A stretch of 64,000 nucleotides of DNA from contig NZ_QPJT01000003.1 of the NCBI RefSeq assembly GCF_003337415.1, positions 124,001-188,000 on the forward strand. The letters are read 5' to 3'. Positions 38,300 to 46,302 of this stretch are shown piece by piece; within the stretch, counting starts at the first letter, position 1, and each line of letters begins with the position of its first letter. The position numbers and the translations under genes were made by a program. The stretch is from Anaerobacterium chartisolvens. Lineage in GTDB: Bacteria; Bacillota; Clostridia; Acetivibrionales; DSM-27016. The notes beneath the pieces are model-generated. The model worked only from the letters and a program-made list of their open reading frames with translations, was not told where the DNA came from and did not search any database.

Positions 38300-39028
38300 T
38301 TAATTTATAGTAAACGCTATAAAAATTAATATTCCGATTATTAATATTGCAATATCCTGCACGCCAAAGCCGATTTCACATACATTTGTTCTTTTGACAG
38401 GGCCTCCAAGGCCTCTGGTTAATGATGCCGCCGACAGCTCATCTCCTATTTTGACGGTGGACATAAGGAGTGGAACCATTCTGTATTCAAGCATTGCCAT
38501 AGGTTTTTTAAACAGCCTGCCTGACCCCAGACCGATTCCACGCATCCTCATGGCATCACCTATGGCACGGGCTTCCTCTCCTATGGTGGGGAAAAAACGG
38601 AACATTACGGACATGGGAATAATTATTTTCTGCGATAAGTGCATACGCTCCATGGATGCAACAAATTCACTGACAGTTGTTGTTGTAACCAGATAATACC
38701 CCATTATCAGTCCCGGCATCATTCTATAAAGCGTAGTCGCCACCATTGCGATAAAAAGGTTAGGTATTCCATGAGTGGCAGGCATCACAAGCTCATTTAA
38801 CAACACTGCAATTATATATGCAAGAGTGCAGTATACACCTGACTTTATTTTATTACTGGCAAACAAAAGGGATAAGGGTATGGCAGCTAAAGCCACCATT
38901 AAATACCATACATTTCCGCTGAAGGCAGCAGTATTGGTAATTAATGCAATAAAAAGCTTTGTTCTAGGGTCAAGCCTAAGGTGCTTGTGGGAAGCACCTG
39001 TGCTTTGTAGAAGTTCGGTCTGCATCAT
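38300..39028 (-). CDS. ecfT: ECF transporter transmembrane subunit EcfT
   Basis: 242-residue membrane protein (CbiQ/EcfT family) that couples the ATPases to the S-component. About five hydrophobic segments are visible. The two cytoplasmic coupling motifs with the Ala-Arg-Gly pattern appear as EARAIGDAMRMRGIGLG and LSAASLTRGLGG. It overlaps the S-component stop by 4 bp (ATGA) and is therefore co-translated. Confidence 0.92.
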   Translation of the reverse strand: MMQTELLQSTGASHKHLRLDPRTKLFIALITNTAAFSGNVWYLMVALAAIPLSLLFASNKIKSGVYCTLAYIIAVLLNELVMPATHGIPNLFIAMVATTLYRMMPGLIMGYYLVTTTTVSEFVASMERMHLSQKIIIPMSVMFRFFPTIGEEARAIGDAMRMRGIGLGSGRLFKKPMAMLEYRMVPLLMSTVKIGDELSAASLTRGLGGPVKRTNVCEIGFGVQDIAILIIGILIFIAFTIN

Positions 39029-39606
39029 GCAATACCTGCTCTCTGAAAGTGCTTTTTAAGAACTGCTTTACCTAAGAAGGCTCCTGCAATGCCTGAGGCA
39101 AATGCTGTAAAAAATATGGCAACTGCGGCCCAGTCAGGCGTTATGGAAATAACTGCATTTGTGTATTCATCCCCCATACTGTTTGAGATATACTGTAAAT
39201 AGCTGTCACGCATAATCCACAATGGAAGCATGGCTCCCATTGACCACATGCTGAAAATTCCGTAGCCTAATACAGAGTGCTTGAAGCTTTGGTATTTACC
39301 GGTCTTGAAAACCAAATCAGCCAGCAAGCCGAATATTAACGCTGTTGCGATAGGCACCCATGTATGACCCGTTGCAAACATAATAATACCAAGGAGTATA
39401 GCCATAATACTCACCATACCGAATTTTTTGACCTTTGTCAGGAAAAGCATAAAGGGTATTCCCGTTATCATAGGCATGTAAGCGGGAAGAAGGATAAATA
39501 GAATGGGTATATAGCCCAACATGCCGCACGCAAAGAAAATAACAAAATAAATTGCAGTAAATATTCCGACGCTTATTAAGTCTTTTGTCTGTAGTTTGTT
39601 GTTCAT
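39025..39606 (-). CDS. ECF transporter S-component, MptD / Trep_Strep family
   Basis: 193-residue membrane protein with about six hydrophobic segments and the family start KLQTKDLISVGIFTAIYFVIFFACGMLG, then FILLPAYMPMITGIPFMLFLTKVKKFG. S-components bind the substrate. Trep_Strep members have no firmly established ligand; a few relatives are linked to metals or metal chelates. ATG 39606 is chosen because GGGGGGC lies upstream, and the ATG at 39621 precedes that site. Position opposite the metallophore operon suggests the ligand is the loaded metallophore; that is inference. Confidence 0.87.
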   Translation of the reverse strand: MNNKLQTKDLISVGIFTAIYFVIFFACGMLGYIPILFILLPAYMPMITGIPFMLFLTKVKKFGMVSIMAILLGIIMFATGHTWVPIATALIFGLLADLVFKTGKYQSFKHSVLGYGIFSMWSMGAMLPLWIMRDSYLQYISNSMGDEYTNAVISITPDWAAVAIFFTAFASGIAGAFLGKAVLKKHFQRAGIA

Positions 39607-39705
39607 AGAATAGCCCCCCATTTAATATATCATTTAAGTAGTTAGAAATGACTAACTTTTGCATTTAACAAAACAGAATTATAGCAAAAGGGCAGGGGAT
39701 TATCT

Positions 39706-39739
39706 GCTCCATTCAGACAAAAAAGCATCCATTCGGACA
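39706..39739. promoter_or_regulatory. Direct repeat, possible AraC-type operator between the ECF and metallophore operons
   Basis: GCTCCATTCAGACA (39706-39719) and GCATCCATTCGGACA (39725-39739), with the CCATTC cores 20 bp apart, i.e. two helical turns on one face. This spacing is typical of AraC-family binding sites. It lies ~100 bp upstream of the S-component start and ~65 bp before the metallophore -35 box. No AraC gene is adjacent. Confidence 0.5.
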
Positions 39740-39802
39740 TTTTTTCTACATTTGAGTTAAGAAAAATCCAAAGAAAAATTAACCAAAAATGTAATCGAAT
39801 AC

Positions 39803-39831
39803 TTGACAACCTTGTAATGTGTAATTATAAT
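39803..39831 (+). promoter_or_regulatory. Consensus sigma-A promoter of the metallophore operon
   Basis: TTGACA (39803-39808), 17-bp spacer, TATAAT (39826-39831), a perfect match to the vegetative consensus. The start site would fall at about 39838, at the edge of a Fur-like box. The untranslated leader would be about 180 nt. Confidence 0.85.
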
Positions 39832-39838
39832 TATTATT

Positions 39839-39857
39839 GATAATGATATTCATTCGC
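39839..39857. promoter_or_regulatory. Fur-type operator
   Basis: GATAATGATATTCATTCGC matches 16 of 19 positions of the classical Fur box. Placed across the expected transcription start, it fits repression by a metal-loaded Fur-family protein. Zur and PerR boxes are related, so the metal sensed is not settled. Confidence 0.75.
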
Positions 39858-40016
39858 AATAATAATTCTGAGACGCGTCTAACTTATGCTGGAGTTATTG
39901 CTGCAATAATGCATTATATATTAAGCAGGCTGCTTATATTTTATTTAGGAAGAAAGGATTAATACACACTTAATTTTTGCTAGGTATATGTTATGTGTAG
40001 AATAAGGGAAAGAAAA

Positions 40017-40838
40017 ATGGAAGTCAAGTTTATTAAGGTAAATCCCACTCAAAATATGACCATTCTTGTGGAAAGCCGTCACTCAAGAGATGTATACCGG
40101 CAACTGGCCTCCCACATTATGGCATATGATAACGTCTTTGCCGAGCAGGTAGGGTTTATTGAGTCGCCGAAAGGTGGTATGGCATGTGCCCGGCTTCAAA
40201 TGATGGCGGGAGAGTTCTGCGGCAATGCAACAATGTCTTTAGCTGCGGTAGTGGCGTGGAAAAGAAACCTACATCCCGGAAATGGGATGGAAGTTCCTCT
40301 GGAGGTTTCTGGAGCGAATCATTTGTTAATGTGCCGGGTAAAAGTGCAAAAGACAGGATATCTTTGCAAATTAGACATGCCTCTTCCCCTGTCTGTAGAT
40401 AAAAAAAAGATAAGCTGCAATGGTGTTACTATCCCGGCTACTATTGTCAGATACCCCGGGATTGTTCACGCGGTGGTTAATGTGCCGCGGTTTGACAGCT
40501 CTATAAGGGAAACAGCTCAGATTATGGCAAAATCCCCCGAGCTGCTGCAGGGAGAAGCGGCAGCAGGCGTTTTGCTGTATAGAAGGCAAAGCAATGAGAT
40601 AGCGCCCCTGATTTATGTACCTGGTGCAGAAACAATGATCTGGGAGAGGGGCTGTGGATCTGGGTCTGCTTCTTTGGGTGCGTATGCGGCCATAGAAGCA
40701 CAAGAAAGCATTCATTTGGAAATTAAGCAGCCGGGCGGTGTTATTGATGTCTGGGCCAAGTGTCAAAAAGGAAATGTTACCTGCCTGTCAATTCAAGGGC
40801 ATGTGGATATATCTGCTGTAGGAACCGCATTTGTTTAG
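40017..40838 (+). CDS. cntK: Histidine racemase of opine metallophore synthesis, CntK-like
   Basis: 273-residue protein of the diaminopimelate-epimerase fold. The two catalytic cysteines are present: Cys68 in GEFCGNAT and Cys213 in ERGCGSGSASLGAY. In staphylopine synthesis CntK turns L-histidine into D-histidine. The direct neighbours cntL and cntM make this role far more likely than a lysine-pathway DapF, and the sequence is divergent from DapF outside the Cys motifs. ATG 40017 follows AGGGAAAG; the in-frame ATG at 39993 has no site. The first gene of a four-gene operon. Confidence 0.88.
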   Translation: MEVKFIKVNPTQNMTILVESRHSRDVYRQLASHIMAYDNVFAEQVGFIESPKGGMACARLQMMAGEFCGNATMSLAAVVAWKRNLHPGNGMEVPLEVSGANHLLMCRVKVQKTGYLCKLDMPLPLSVDKKKISCNGVTIPATIVRYPGIVHAVVNVPRFDSSIRETAQIMAKSPELLQGEAAAGVLLYRRQSNEIAPLIYVPGAETMIWERGCGSGSASLGAYAAIEAQESIHLEIKQPGGVIDVWAKCQKGNVTCLSIQGHVDISAVGTAFV

Positions 40839-40897
40839 GCGGAAACAATAATGGCTTAATTTATATCCCAATACTATTTTATGAGGAGGAAAATATA

Positions 40898-41692
40898 ATG
40901 ACGGATGAAGACATGCTGGTTAAGGAACTGAACAATTTTTTATCTGAATTCAGACAACTAAATATTTCACACAAACAAAATGCTGATAACTATAAGGAAA
41001 TGGAAAAGACAATAGGAGAATTTTCATCCTTTATATTGAACAAAAAGAATGATGAAATCTGGAAGCAGATGGAGAATAAAAATGATGATATTTTAGAAAA
41101 GCTGGTGGAGGAGATTAGGGAGCAGTCTGCATTTTGCGTATGGGCTATGGAAAAATACAGAGCGGTTGAATTGCAGAAGAATAGGGAAGGCATAGCGGAG
41201 TATTTCAGCAATATAGAAGCATGTATCGAAACGGAATTTGGCAGCTTTGAGATTACGGCTGATTCTAAGGTGCTACTTATCGGGGCAGGGGCTTTTCCTA
41301 TGACTCCCTTACTGATTGCCCGAAGGACGGGAGCGGAGGTGGTTGGTATAGATATTGACCCTGAAGCCGTCAATTTAGCAAGGATAGTTGTAGGGATGCT
41401 GGATAAAAGCTCCCGAATTACTATAAAGGATTGCCCTGCGGATCAATTGGAGTTTACCCGGGAGGCTACACATATTGTTTTTGCGTCTACTGTAAAAGAG
41501 AAATTTGATATATTAAATCAACTTCATCCGTTAACAAATAAAGATGTTGTTGTAGCCATGCGGTATGGGGACGGTTTTAAATCTTTGTTCAATTACCCCT
41601 TACAGGACACAGACAGTTCACTGTGGAATATAGTAAATAATGTATCCTGGCAGGAGAATGTTTTTGATATAGCCTTGTATAAAAAAGCATGA
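40898..41692 (+). CDS. cntL: Nicotianamine-synthase-like aminobutyryltransferase, CntL-like
   Basis: 264-residue SAM-using enzyme of the nicotianamine synthase family. In staphylopine synthesis CntL moves the 3-amino-3-carboxypropyl group of SAM to D-histidine. The SAM-binding core is VLLIGAGAFPMTPLLIARRTGAEVVGIDIDPEAVNLAR near residues 125-165; the Gly-x-Gly-x-Phe-Pro-x-Thr pattern is typical for nicotianamine synthases. ATG 40898 follows GAGGAGG; a frame open from 40760 overlaps cntK and is not used. It lies between cntK and cntM. Confidence 0.92.
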   Translation: MTDEDMLVKELNNFLSEFRQLNISHKQNADNYKEMEKTIGEFSSFILNKKNDEIWKQMENKNDDILEKLVEEIREQSAFCVWAMEKYRAVELQKNREGIAEYFSNIEACIETEFGSFEITADSKVLLIGAGAFPMTPLLIARRTGAEVVGIDIDPEAVNLARIVVGMLDKSSRITIKDCPADQLEFTREATHIVFASTVKEKFDILNQLHPLTNKDVVVAMRYGDGFKSLFNYPLQDTDSSLWNIVNNVSWQENVFDIALYKKA

Positions 41693-41737
41693 AACCGGCA
41701 GATTTTAAAGCGACATGACAAAGGGGGCATTACAGAT

Positions 41738-43030
41738 ATGGGAATTTTACAACGGGTACTGATATTGGGGACGGGTTCGGCGGCGGTGCAAATTGCCGTA
41801 AATCTCAAAAGCAAATTGGGTTGCGTTGTAGGTATTGCGGGCAGAGCTTCGGCACGGTCAAAAAAATTTTTCAATGAATTGGACGAAAATAAAAATAAGG
41901 TATCCGTCTATATACAAAATAAGAAGCATGTTTCAATGTTTGGTGAATGTTATATAGACAATGTATTTGTGGGATATCATGCGGTTGAGGGAAAATGGGA
42001 TACCATTATATTATCTGTTACAAACGATGCGTATATAAGCGTTATAAAGCAATTAGATGCGGAATTTATAAAGCAGCTTCAATGTGTGGTTTTGGTATCG
42101 CCCGCCATTGGATCAAACAGTCTGGTCAGCGGTTTTTTAAAAAGCCTTGGCTGTTCTGCCGAAGTAATCAGCTTTTCAACATATTATGCAGCAACCAAAG
42201 GCCAGAATTCTGCTGTTGAAGTATTGACTAAAGGCGTAAAAAAGAAGATATATATAGGCTCTACAAGCAAAGACTCTGCAACATGCGGACAGTTATCATA
42301 TTTACTTTGTCAATTGGGCATTGCTGCCGAGCTAATGATAAGCCCGTATGAAGCGGAGAGCAGGAATATCTCAATCTATGTGCATCCTCCGATATTTATG
42401 AACGAGTTTGCTCTGGATATCATATTCGGAGAAGATAAAACGGTAAAATACGCGTACAAGTTTTATCCTGAGGGGCCTATTACCCAATATGTGATACATG
42501 ATTTGCTGGAGCAATGGAAAGAGATTTCAGAGATATTGAATTGCTTTAACGTGGAGCGGTTTAATCTGCTTAAATTTATGAATGATGACAACTATCCTGT
42601 AAGACCTCAGAGCTTATCTAGGGATGATATTGAAAATTTCACTTCGTTTGATGCTATTAAACAGGAATATTTACTGTATATAAGGTACACCTCTTTACTG
42701 ATTGACCCATTCTCAATCCCCGACATGAAAGGCAGGTATTTTGACTTTTCAGCCGTGCCCATTCAGAGGGTTTATCAGGATAAGAAAGGCTGCTGGCATG
42801 TTCCCAGAATGCCTAAGGAGGATTATTATAGATTGAAAATATTGCAGAGCATAGCGTGCAATCTGTCCTTATCAACTCCCACTATAGATAAAATTATTAA
42901 TAATTATGAACGGAAACTGCAGCAATTTGTGCAGCAAAATAAAGGGGACTTATTGTCTGATGATTTCGTTCCCATGAGTTTAGATGAAGAGGCTGCAATT
43001 ATTTGCAATAAAATCAGAGGTGAAAGGTGA
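41738..43030 (+). CDS. cntM: Opine (staphylopine-type) dehydrogenase, CntM-like
   Basis: 430-residue NAD(P)H-dependent enzyme that reductively condenses the CntL product with a 2-oxo acid to finish the metallophore. The Rossmann start is VLILGTGSAAVQIAVNL. The rest follows Staphylococcus CntM as I remember it: LTKGVKKKIYIGST, ISIYVHPPIFMNEF, FYPEGPITQYVI, LLYIRYTSLLIDPFS, DFSAVPIQRVY and PRMPKEDYYR. Whether the oxo acid is pyruvate or alpha-ketoglutarate cannot be read with confidence. AAGGGGG precedes the ATG. It is 12 bp before the exporter gene. Confidence 0.94.
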   Translation: MGILQRVLILGTGSAAVQIAVNLKSKLGCVVGIAGRASARSKKFFNELDENKNKVSVYIQNKKHVSMFGECYIDNVFVGYHAVEGKWDTIILSVTNDAYISVIKQLDAEFIKQLQCVVLVSPAIGSNSLVSGFLKSLGCSAEVISFSTYYAATKGQNSAVEVLTKGVKKKIYIGSTSKDSATCGQLSYLLCQLGIAAELMISPYEAESRNISIYVHPPIFMNEFALDIIFGEDKTVKYAYKFYPEGPITQYVIHDLLEQWKEISEILNCFNVERFNLLKFMNDDNYPVRPQSLSRDDIENFTSFDAIKQEYLLYIRYTSLLIDPFSIPDMKGRYFDFSAVPIQRVYQDKKGCWHVPRMPKEDYYRLKILQSIACNLSLSTPTIDKIINNYERKLQQFVQQNKGDLLSDDFVPMSLDEEAAIICNKIRGER

Positions 43031-43042
43031 TTAATAACCAAC

Positions 43043-43924
43043 ATGGACAAGATTAAAAACAATCCTGCTATCAGCGGCATTATGTATGCGATCACATCCT
43101 GCTTTATATTCAGTATTATGAATGTGCTTGTAAAAGCGGCAGCGTCATCCATTCCATCCAATGAAATTGTTTTTTTCAGGAGCATTATCGGAACGGTTAT
43201 GATCCTGTTCTTTATGAAAAAAGAAAAAGTGCCGTTTTCAAAAACCGGCATTCCGATGCTGGCATTGCGAGGATGCTGCGGAGCCCTTTACATGATTTTT
43301 TATTTTTACACAATTGCCAATATGCCATTGCTGGACGCCATTGTCCTTATTAATACATCCCCTATCTTTTCTATTCTGCTTTCGCGATTATTTTTAAAGG
43401 AGAAGAATCCTCGGAGTGTTTATGTCATTATGCCAATAGTTCTTATCGGAGCTATGCTCACAATAAAGCCTTTTGGATATTCCACCTTTTCCGCCGTTGC
43501 GTTTCTAGGGATTCTGGCTGCTTTGTTTTCAGGGGCGGCAGGTATCTGTATCAGGTATTTAGGCCAGAGGCATCATACATACGAAATTATTTTTTATTTT
43601 ATGGTTACTGCGGCAATAGTGTCGATTCCGCTGATGTGGAACGAATTTGTTGTACCGAATCCTAAAGAATGGTTTTATCTTACATGTATCGGTGTAATCT
43701 CATTATTGGCACAGGTATTTTTAACAAAGGCATTTACCCATGAAAATGCTGTTGTAGTTGAAGTGGTTCGTTATATAGGCATTGCATTCAACGCATTTTG
43801 GGGATTTGTTTTTTGGATGGAAATACCGGATGTATTTTCCGTAATTGGAACGGTTGTGATTGTGGGTGGCTGCATAGCTATGACAAAAATGAAAAGTAAA
43901 AAAATATCGGAAAAAATTTTATAA
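43043..43924 (+). CDS. EamA/DMT-family transporter, probable metallophore exporter
   Basis: 293-residue membrane protein with ten hydrophobic segments in two EamA repeats (SCFIFSIMNVLVKAAASS; and a second half from LGILAALFSGAAGICIRYL). It lies 12 bp after cntM. In Pseudomonas aeruginosa an EamA protein (CntI/ZrmD) exports pseudopaline, whereas Staphylococcus uses an MFS protein (CntE). The arrangement here therefore follows the Pseudomonas exporter type in a Firmicute-like context. Ribosome site GAGGTGAAAGG. Confidence 0.88.
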   Translation: MDKIKNNPAISGIMYAITSCFIFSIMNVLVKAAASSIPSNEIVFFRSIIGTVMILFFMKKEKVPFSKTGIPMLALRGCCGALYMIFYFYTIANMPLLDAIVLINTSPIFSILLSRLFLKEKNPRSVYVIMPIVLIGAMLTIKPFGYSTFSAVAFLGILAALFSGAAGICIRYLGQRHHTYEIIFYFMVTAAIVSIPLMWNEFVVPNPKEWFYLTCIGVISLLAQVFLTKAFTHENAVVVEVVRYIGIAFNAFWGFVFWMEIPDVFSVIGTVVIVGGCIAMTKMKSKKISEKIL

Positions 43925-43957
43925 CGAAAACACAGTAACTTAACTTTTTAATCTTCC

Positions 43958-44213
43958 GGGGACACTTCTCAACTATATAGGATGCAATAAAGATTTTACA
44001 AACATAGAGGATATAATTGCTTACAGAAATTTTTAACTACAACGAAAAGACGCCTTGCGGGGAAATGTCTCACGGGTATGTCATCAGGAGCTTTTCTTAG
44101 ATGTATTCCTTACGGGTCAAAAAAATTTCTTTCATCAAATTATATCCTCCATGTAAAATCTTTATCGCTAAATATATATTTAACAAGAAACAAATTTGTT
44201 GAGGAATGTCCCC
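43958..44213. repeat. Family-a palindrome split by a MITE
   Basis: Left arm GGGGACACTTCTCAAC (43958-43973) and right arm GTTGAGGAATGTCCCC (44198-44213) are the two halves of a family-a REP-like hairpin. MITE copy C lies between them. Apart from these two elements the gap 43925-44223 has no gene. Confidence 0.8.
43974..44179 (-). mobile_element. MITE copy C (full length, inverted)
   Basis: TATATA at the left end (43974-43979), the inverted repeat GCAATAAAGATTTTACA and its partner GTAAAATCTTTATCGC near 44155-44170, then a TATATAT end. Read on the minus strand it matches copy A closely, including the 12-codon frame behind GGAGG. Orientation is defined by that frame. Confidence 0.87.
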
Positions 44214-44223
44214 CCACTTGACT

Positions 44224-44265
44224 AACATCTTAACATATGTTATTATTAACATATGTTAAGATGTT
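44224..44265. promoter_or_regulatory. Perfect 19-bp palindrome before the PadR-DUF4180 gene
   Basis: Arms 44224-44242 and 44247-44265 are perfect complements around TTAT. Each arm contains AACATATGTT, itself a palindrome of the ATGT/ACAT kind bound by PadR regulators. A T-run follows, so the same sequence could form a terminator. The start codon of the PadR gene is 37 bp away. Confidence 0.75.
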
Positions 44266-44301
44266 TTTTTAAGATAAATTTTTATGAGAAAGGAATTCAT
44301 T

Positions 44302-45261
44302 ATGTCATTAAACCATGTGATTTTAGGACTTTTAAGCCGGGAACCCATGACCGGATACCAACTGAAAAAAATGATTCAGAGTACGCCCTTCATGTACTGG
44401 TCGGGAAACAACAATCAGATATATAAAGCGTTTGTTGAATTATTGGATGAAGGCTTTGTTACAAAAGAGGTGCAGCACCAGGAAGGATCACCGTCAAAAA
44501 ACATCTATACAATTACTGATGACGGTATGAAGGAGTTTAAACAATGGCTGCTTTCCGTGACGGATGCTCCGGCCTTTAAAAAGCAGCTTTTAATTAAATT
44601 GGCTTTGGCGGATGGATTAAATCGCAATGATTTGGAGAATATACTGGAATCCTATACCGAGGTTGTTAAGACTCAGATAATTTTATCCGAAAGAGAAATC
44701 CACCAGTGCTGCTTTGCCGGACAACAGTCTTTCGGTGAGTCTTTATTTATAGATTTAATACGGGAGAATGTATTATCCTTTTATTCAAGTGAGCTTGAAT
44801 GGATTCAAAGGGTGAGGGAATTGATTTCGGAAATCCCGAATAGTAAAGACAATGAGGCGGAAGCAGTCAGCCAAAATAAAAAAGAAAAGGAAGAATCGAC
44901 TATGAGCTATAAAATAATGGAGGCCCAAGGGAAAAGATATATTTATCTCACAAGCGACAGCCCTTTAATTTTGCGGGAGCAGGATGCGATTGACATCATT
45001 TCACTTTGTGCCGAGCACAGCACCAACGCAGTGGTTTTAGACGGCGACAGCCTTTCGGATGATTTTGTAAGGCTAAGGACAGGGCTTGCCGGCACCATAT
45101 TGCAAAAGTTTGAAAACTATAATATCAAAGCTGCTGTAACGTTAAAGGGCGGACAACATTTCCCCGCACGTTTTGAGGAAATGCTTTCTGAGCACAGCAC
45201 AGGGAATACCTTTCGGATATTCACCGGTTTAGATGATGCTGTAAGCTGGCTGCTGGCTTAA
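44302..45261 (+). CDS. PadR-family regulator fused to a DUF4180 domain
   Basis: 319 residues. Residues 1-~85 are a PadR winged helix (SLNHVILGLLSREPMTGYQLKKMIQ), followed by a helical PadR C-terminal part to ~185. Residues ~200-319 are DUF4180 (SYKIMEAQGKRYIYLTSDSPLIL...DFVRLRTGLAGTILQKFENYNIKAAV). ATG 44302 follows AGAAAGGA. An in-frame ATG at 44902 has its own ribosome-like site (AAAAGGAAG), so DUF4180 may also be made alone. The hydrolase gene follows 16 bp later. It probably represses its own operon via the upstream palindrome. Confidence 0.88.
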   Translation: MSLNHVILGLLSREPMTGYQLKKMIQSTPFMYWSGNNNQIYKAFVELLDEGFVTKEVQHQEGSPSKNIYTITDDGMKEFKQWLLSVTDAPAFKKQLLIKLALADGLNRNDLENILESYTEVVKTQIILSEREIHQCCFAGQQSFGESLFIDLIRENVLSFYSSELEWIQRVRELISEIPNSKDNEAEAVSQNKKEKEESTMSYKIMEAQGKRYIYLTSDSPLILREQDAIDIISLCAEHSTNAVVLDGDSLSDDFVRLRTGLAGTILQKFENYNIKAAVTLKGGQHFPARFEEMLSEHSTGNTFRIFTGLDDAVSWLLA

Positions 45262-45277
45262 GAGGAGGGGGTATAAA

Positions 45278-46120
45278 ATGAGAGATACATTTGCTTTTAA
45301 AACGACCGAGGGCAAGAGTGCCGTATACAAAGCGTATGACACATTTCTTGGCAACATGAGAATTCCTCATGAAGAAATCTATGTTGACACGCGCTTTGGA
45401 AAGGCATTTGTAATAGCGGCAGGTAAAGAAGATGCGCCCGTTTTGGTACTGCTTCACGGCAGTGGCATAAATTCAGCCATGTGGATTGAGGACATGGAAA
45501 AGTATTCCGAGCATTACAGAGTATATGGTGTTGATTTACAAGGCGAACCAGGCAAAAGTGACGATAAGCAATTATCCTTTGAAGGCTCTGATTTTGACAA
45601 TTGGCTTCACGACGTATTTGTGGGACTGTCCATCCAAAAAGCCAGCATAGTCGGAATTTCCTTGGGGGCATGGCTTGCGTTGAAGTTTGCGATCGCAAAT
45701 GGACAAATGGTTGATAAGCTTGTTTTGTTATGTCCGGCTGGAGTGGGTACGCAAAAAACGTCGTTTGCATTTGTGTCTTTAGCCTATATTCTGCTGGGCG
45801 AAAAAGGCATAGAACGGCTGTATCGCAAGGTCAATGGCGGGAAGCCCATACCGCAGGTGATAATGGATTATCAAAAGCTGATTGGGCAAAGCTTCAATTT
45901 TAGGCGTGAGAAGGTTCCTTTGTTTACGGATGCTGAACTAACGCGGGTAACAATACCGTCCCTTTTATTAGTAGGGAAAAAAGACGTAATGTTTCATTCG
46001 ATCAAAACGGCACACCGCTACAGCAGCCTTGTACCTCACGCAAAAGTTACTGTGTTGCAGGAAGAGGGGCATACGCTTGTTGGCTTAGTGGATGACATAT
46101 TAGCATTTCTGCGGCAATGA
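45278..46120 (+). CDS. Alpha/beta hydrolase
   Basis: 280-residue alpha/beta hydrolase. The oxyanion segment is VLLHGSGINSAMW, the nucleophile elbow GISLGAW (Ser near residue 130), an acid Asp lies in LLVGKKDVMFHS and the His in EEGHTLVG. No signal peptide, so it is cytoplasmic. The substrate is unknown. It is co-transcribed with the PadR-DUF4180 gene (16 bp apart, AGAGGAGGGGG before the ATG), which suggests a small detoxification or stress operon. Confidence 0.9.
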   Translation: MRDTFAFKTTEGKSAVYKAYDTFLGNMRIPHEEIYVDTRFGKAFVIAAGKEDAPVLVLLHGSGINSAMWIEDMEKYSEHYRVYGVDLQGEPGKSDDKQLSFEGSDFDNWLHDVFVGLSIQKASIVGISLGAWLALKFAIANGQMVDKLVLLCPAGVGTQKTSFAFVSLAYILLGEKGIERLYRKVNGGKPIPQVIMDYQKLIGQSFNFRREKVPLFTDAELTRVTIPSLLLVGKKDVMFHSIKTAHRYSSLVPHAKVTVLQEEGHTLVGLVDDILAFLRQ

Positions 46121-46127
46121 CACATTT

Positions 46128-46195
46128 GGGGACATTTCTCAAACTTAATGTGCGTTAAGTTTGAGGAATGTCCCCAAATTTCGAGGAATGTCCCC
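46128..46195. repeat. REP-like palindrome, family a, with extra half-copy
   Basis: GGGGACATTTCTCAAACTTAA (46128-46148; 21 bases, one G-U with its partner) pairs with the arm ending GAGGAATGTCCCC (46155-46175). A further half GAGGAATGTCCCC follows at 46183-46195 after AAATTTC. It sits right after the hydrolase stop codon. Confidence 0.88.
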
Positions 46196-46302
46196 AAATT
46201 TCATAAAAACCCCGTCATAGTTATTTAATTTAATTATATGTAAGGGGCATCAATACCGTGATTGTGCAAAGAGATAATCATCAAAACATCTTATTTATAT
46301 AG

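Noticed and set aside
40017-40838. Lysine-pathway diaminopimelate epimerase (DapF)
   Set aside because: Both catalytic cysteines fit, but the gene is in one operon with cntL and cntM and no lysine gene is near; CntK is the better call.
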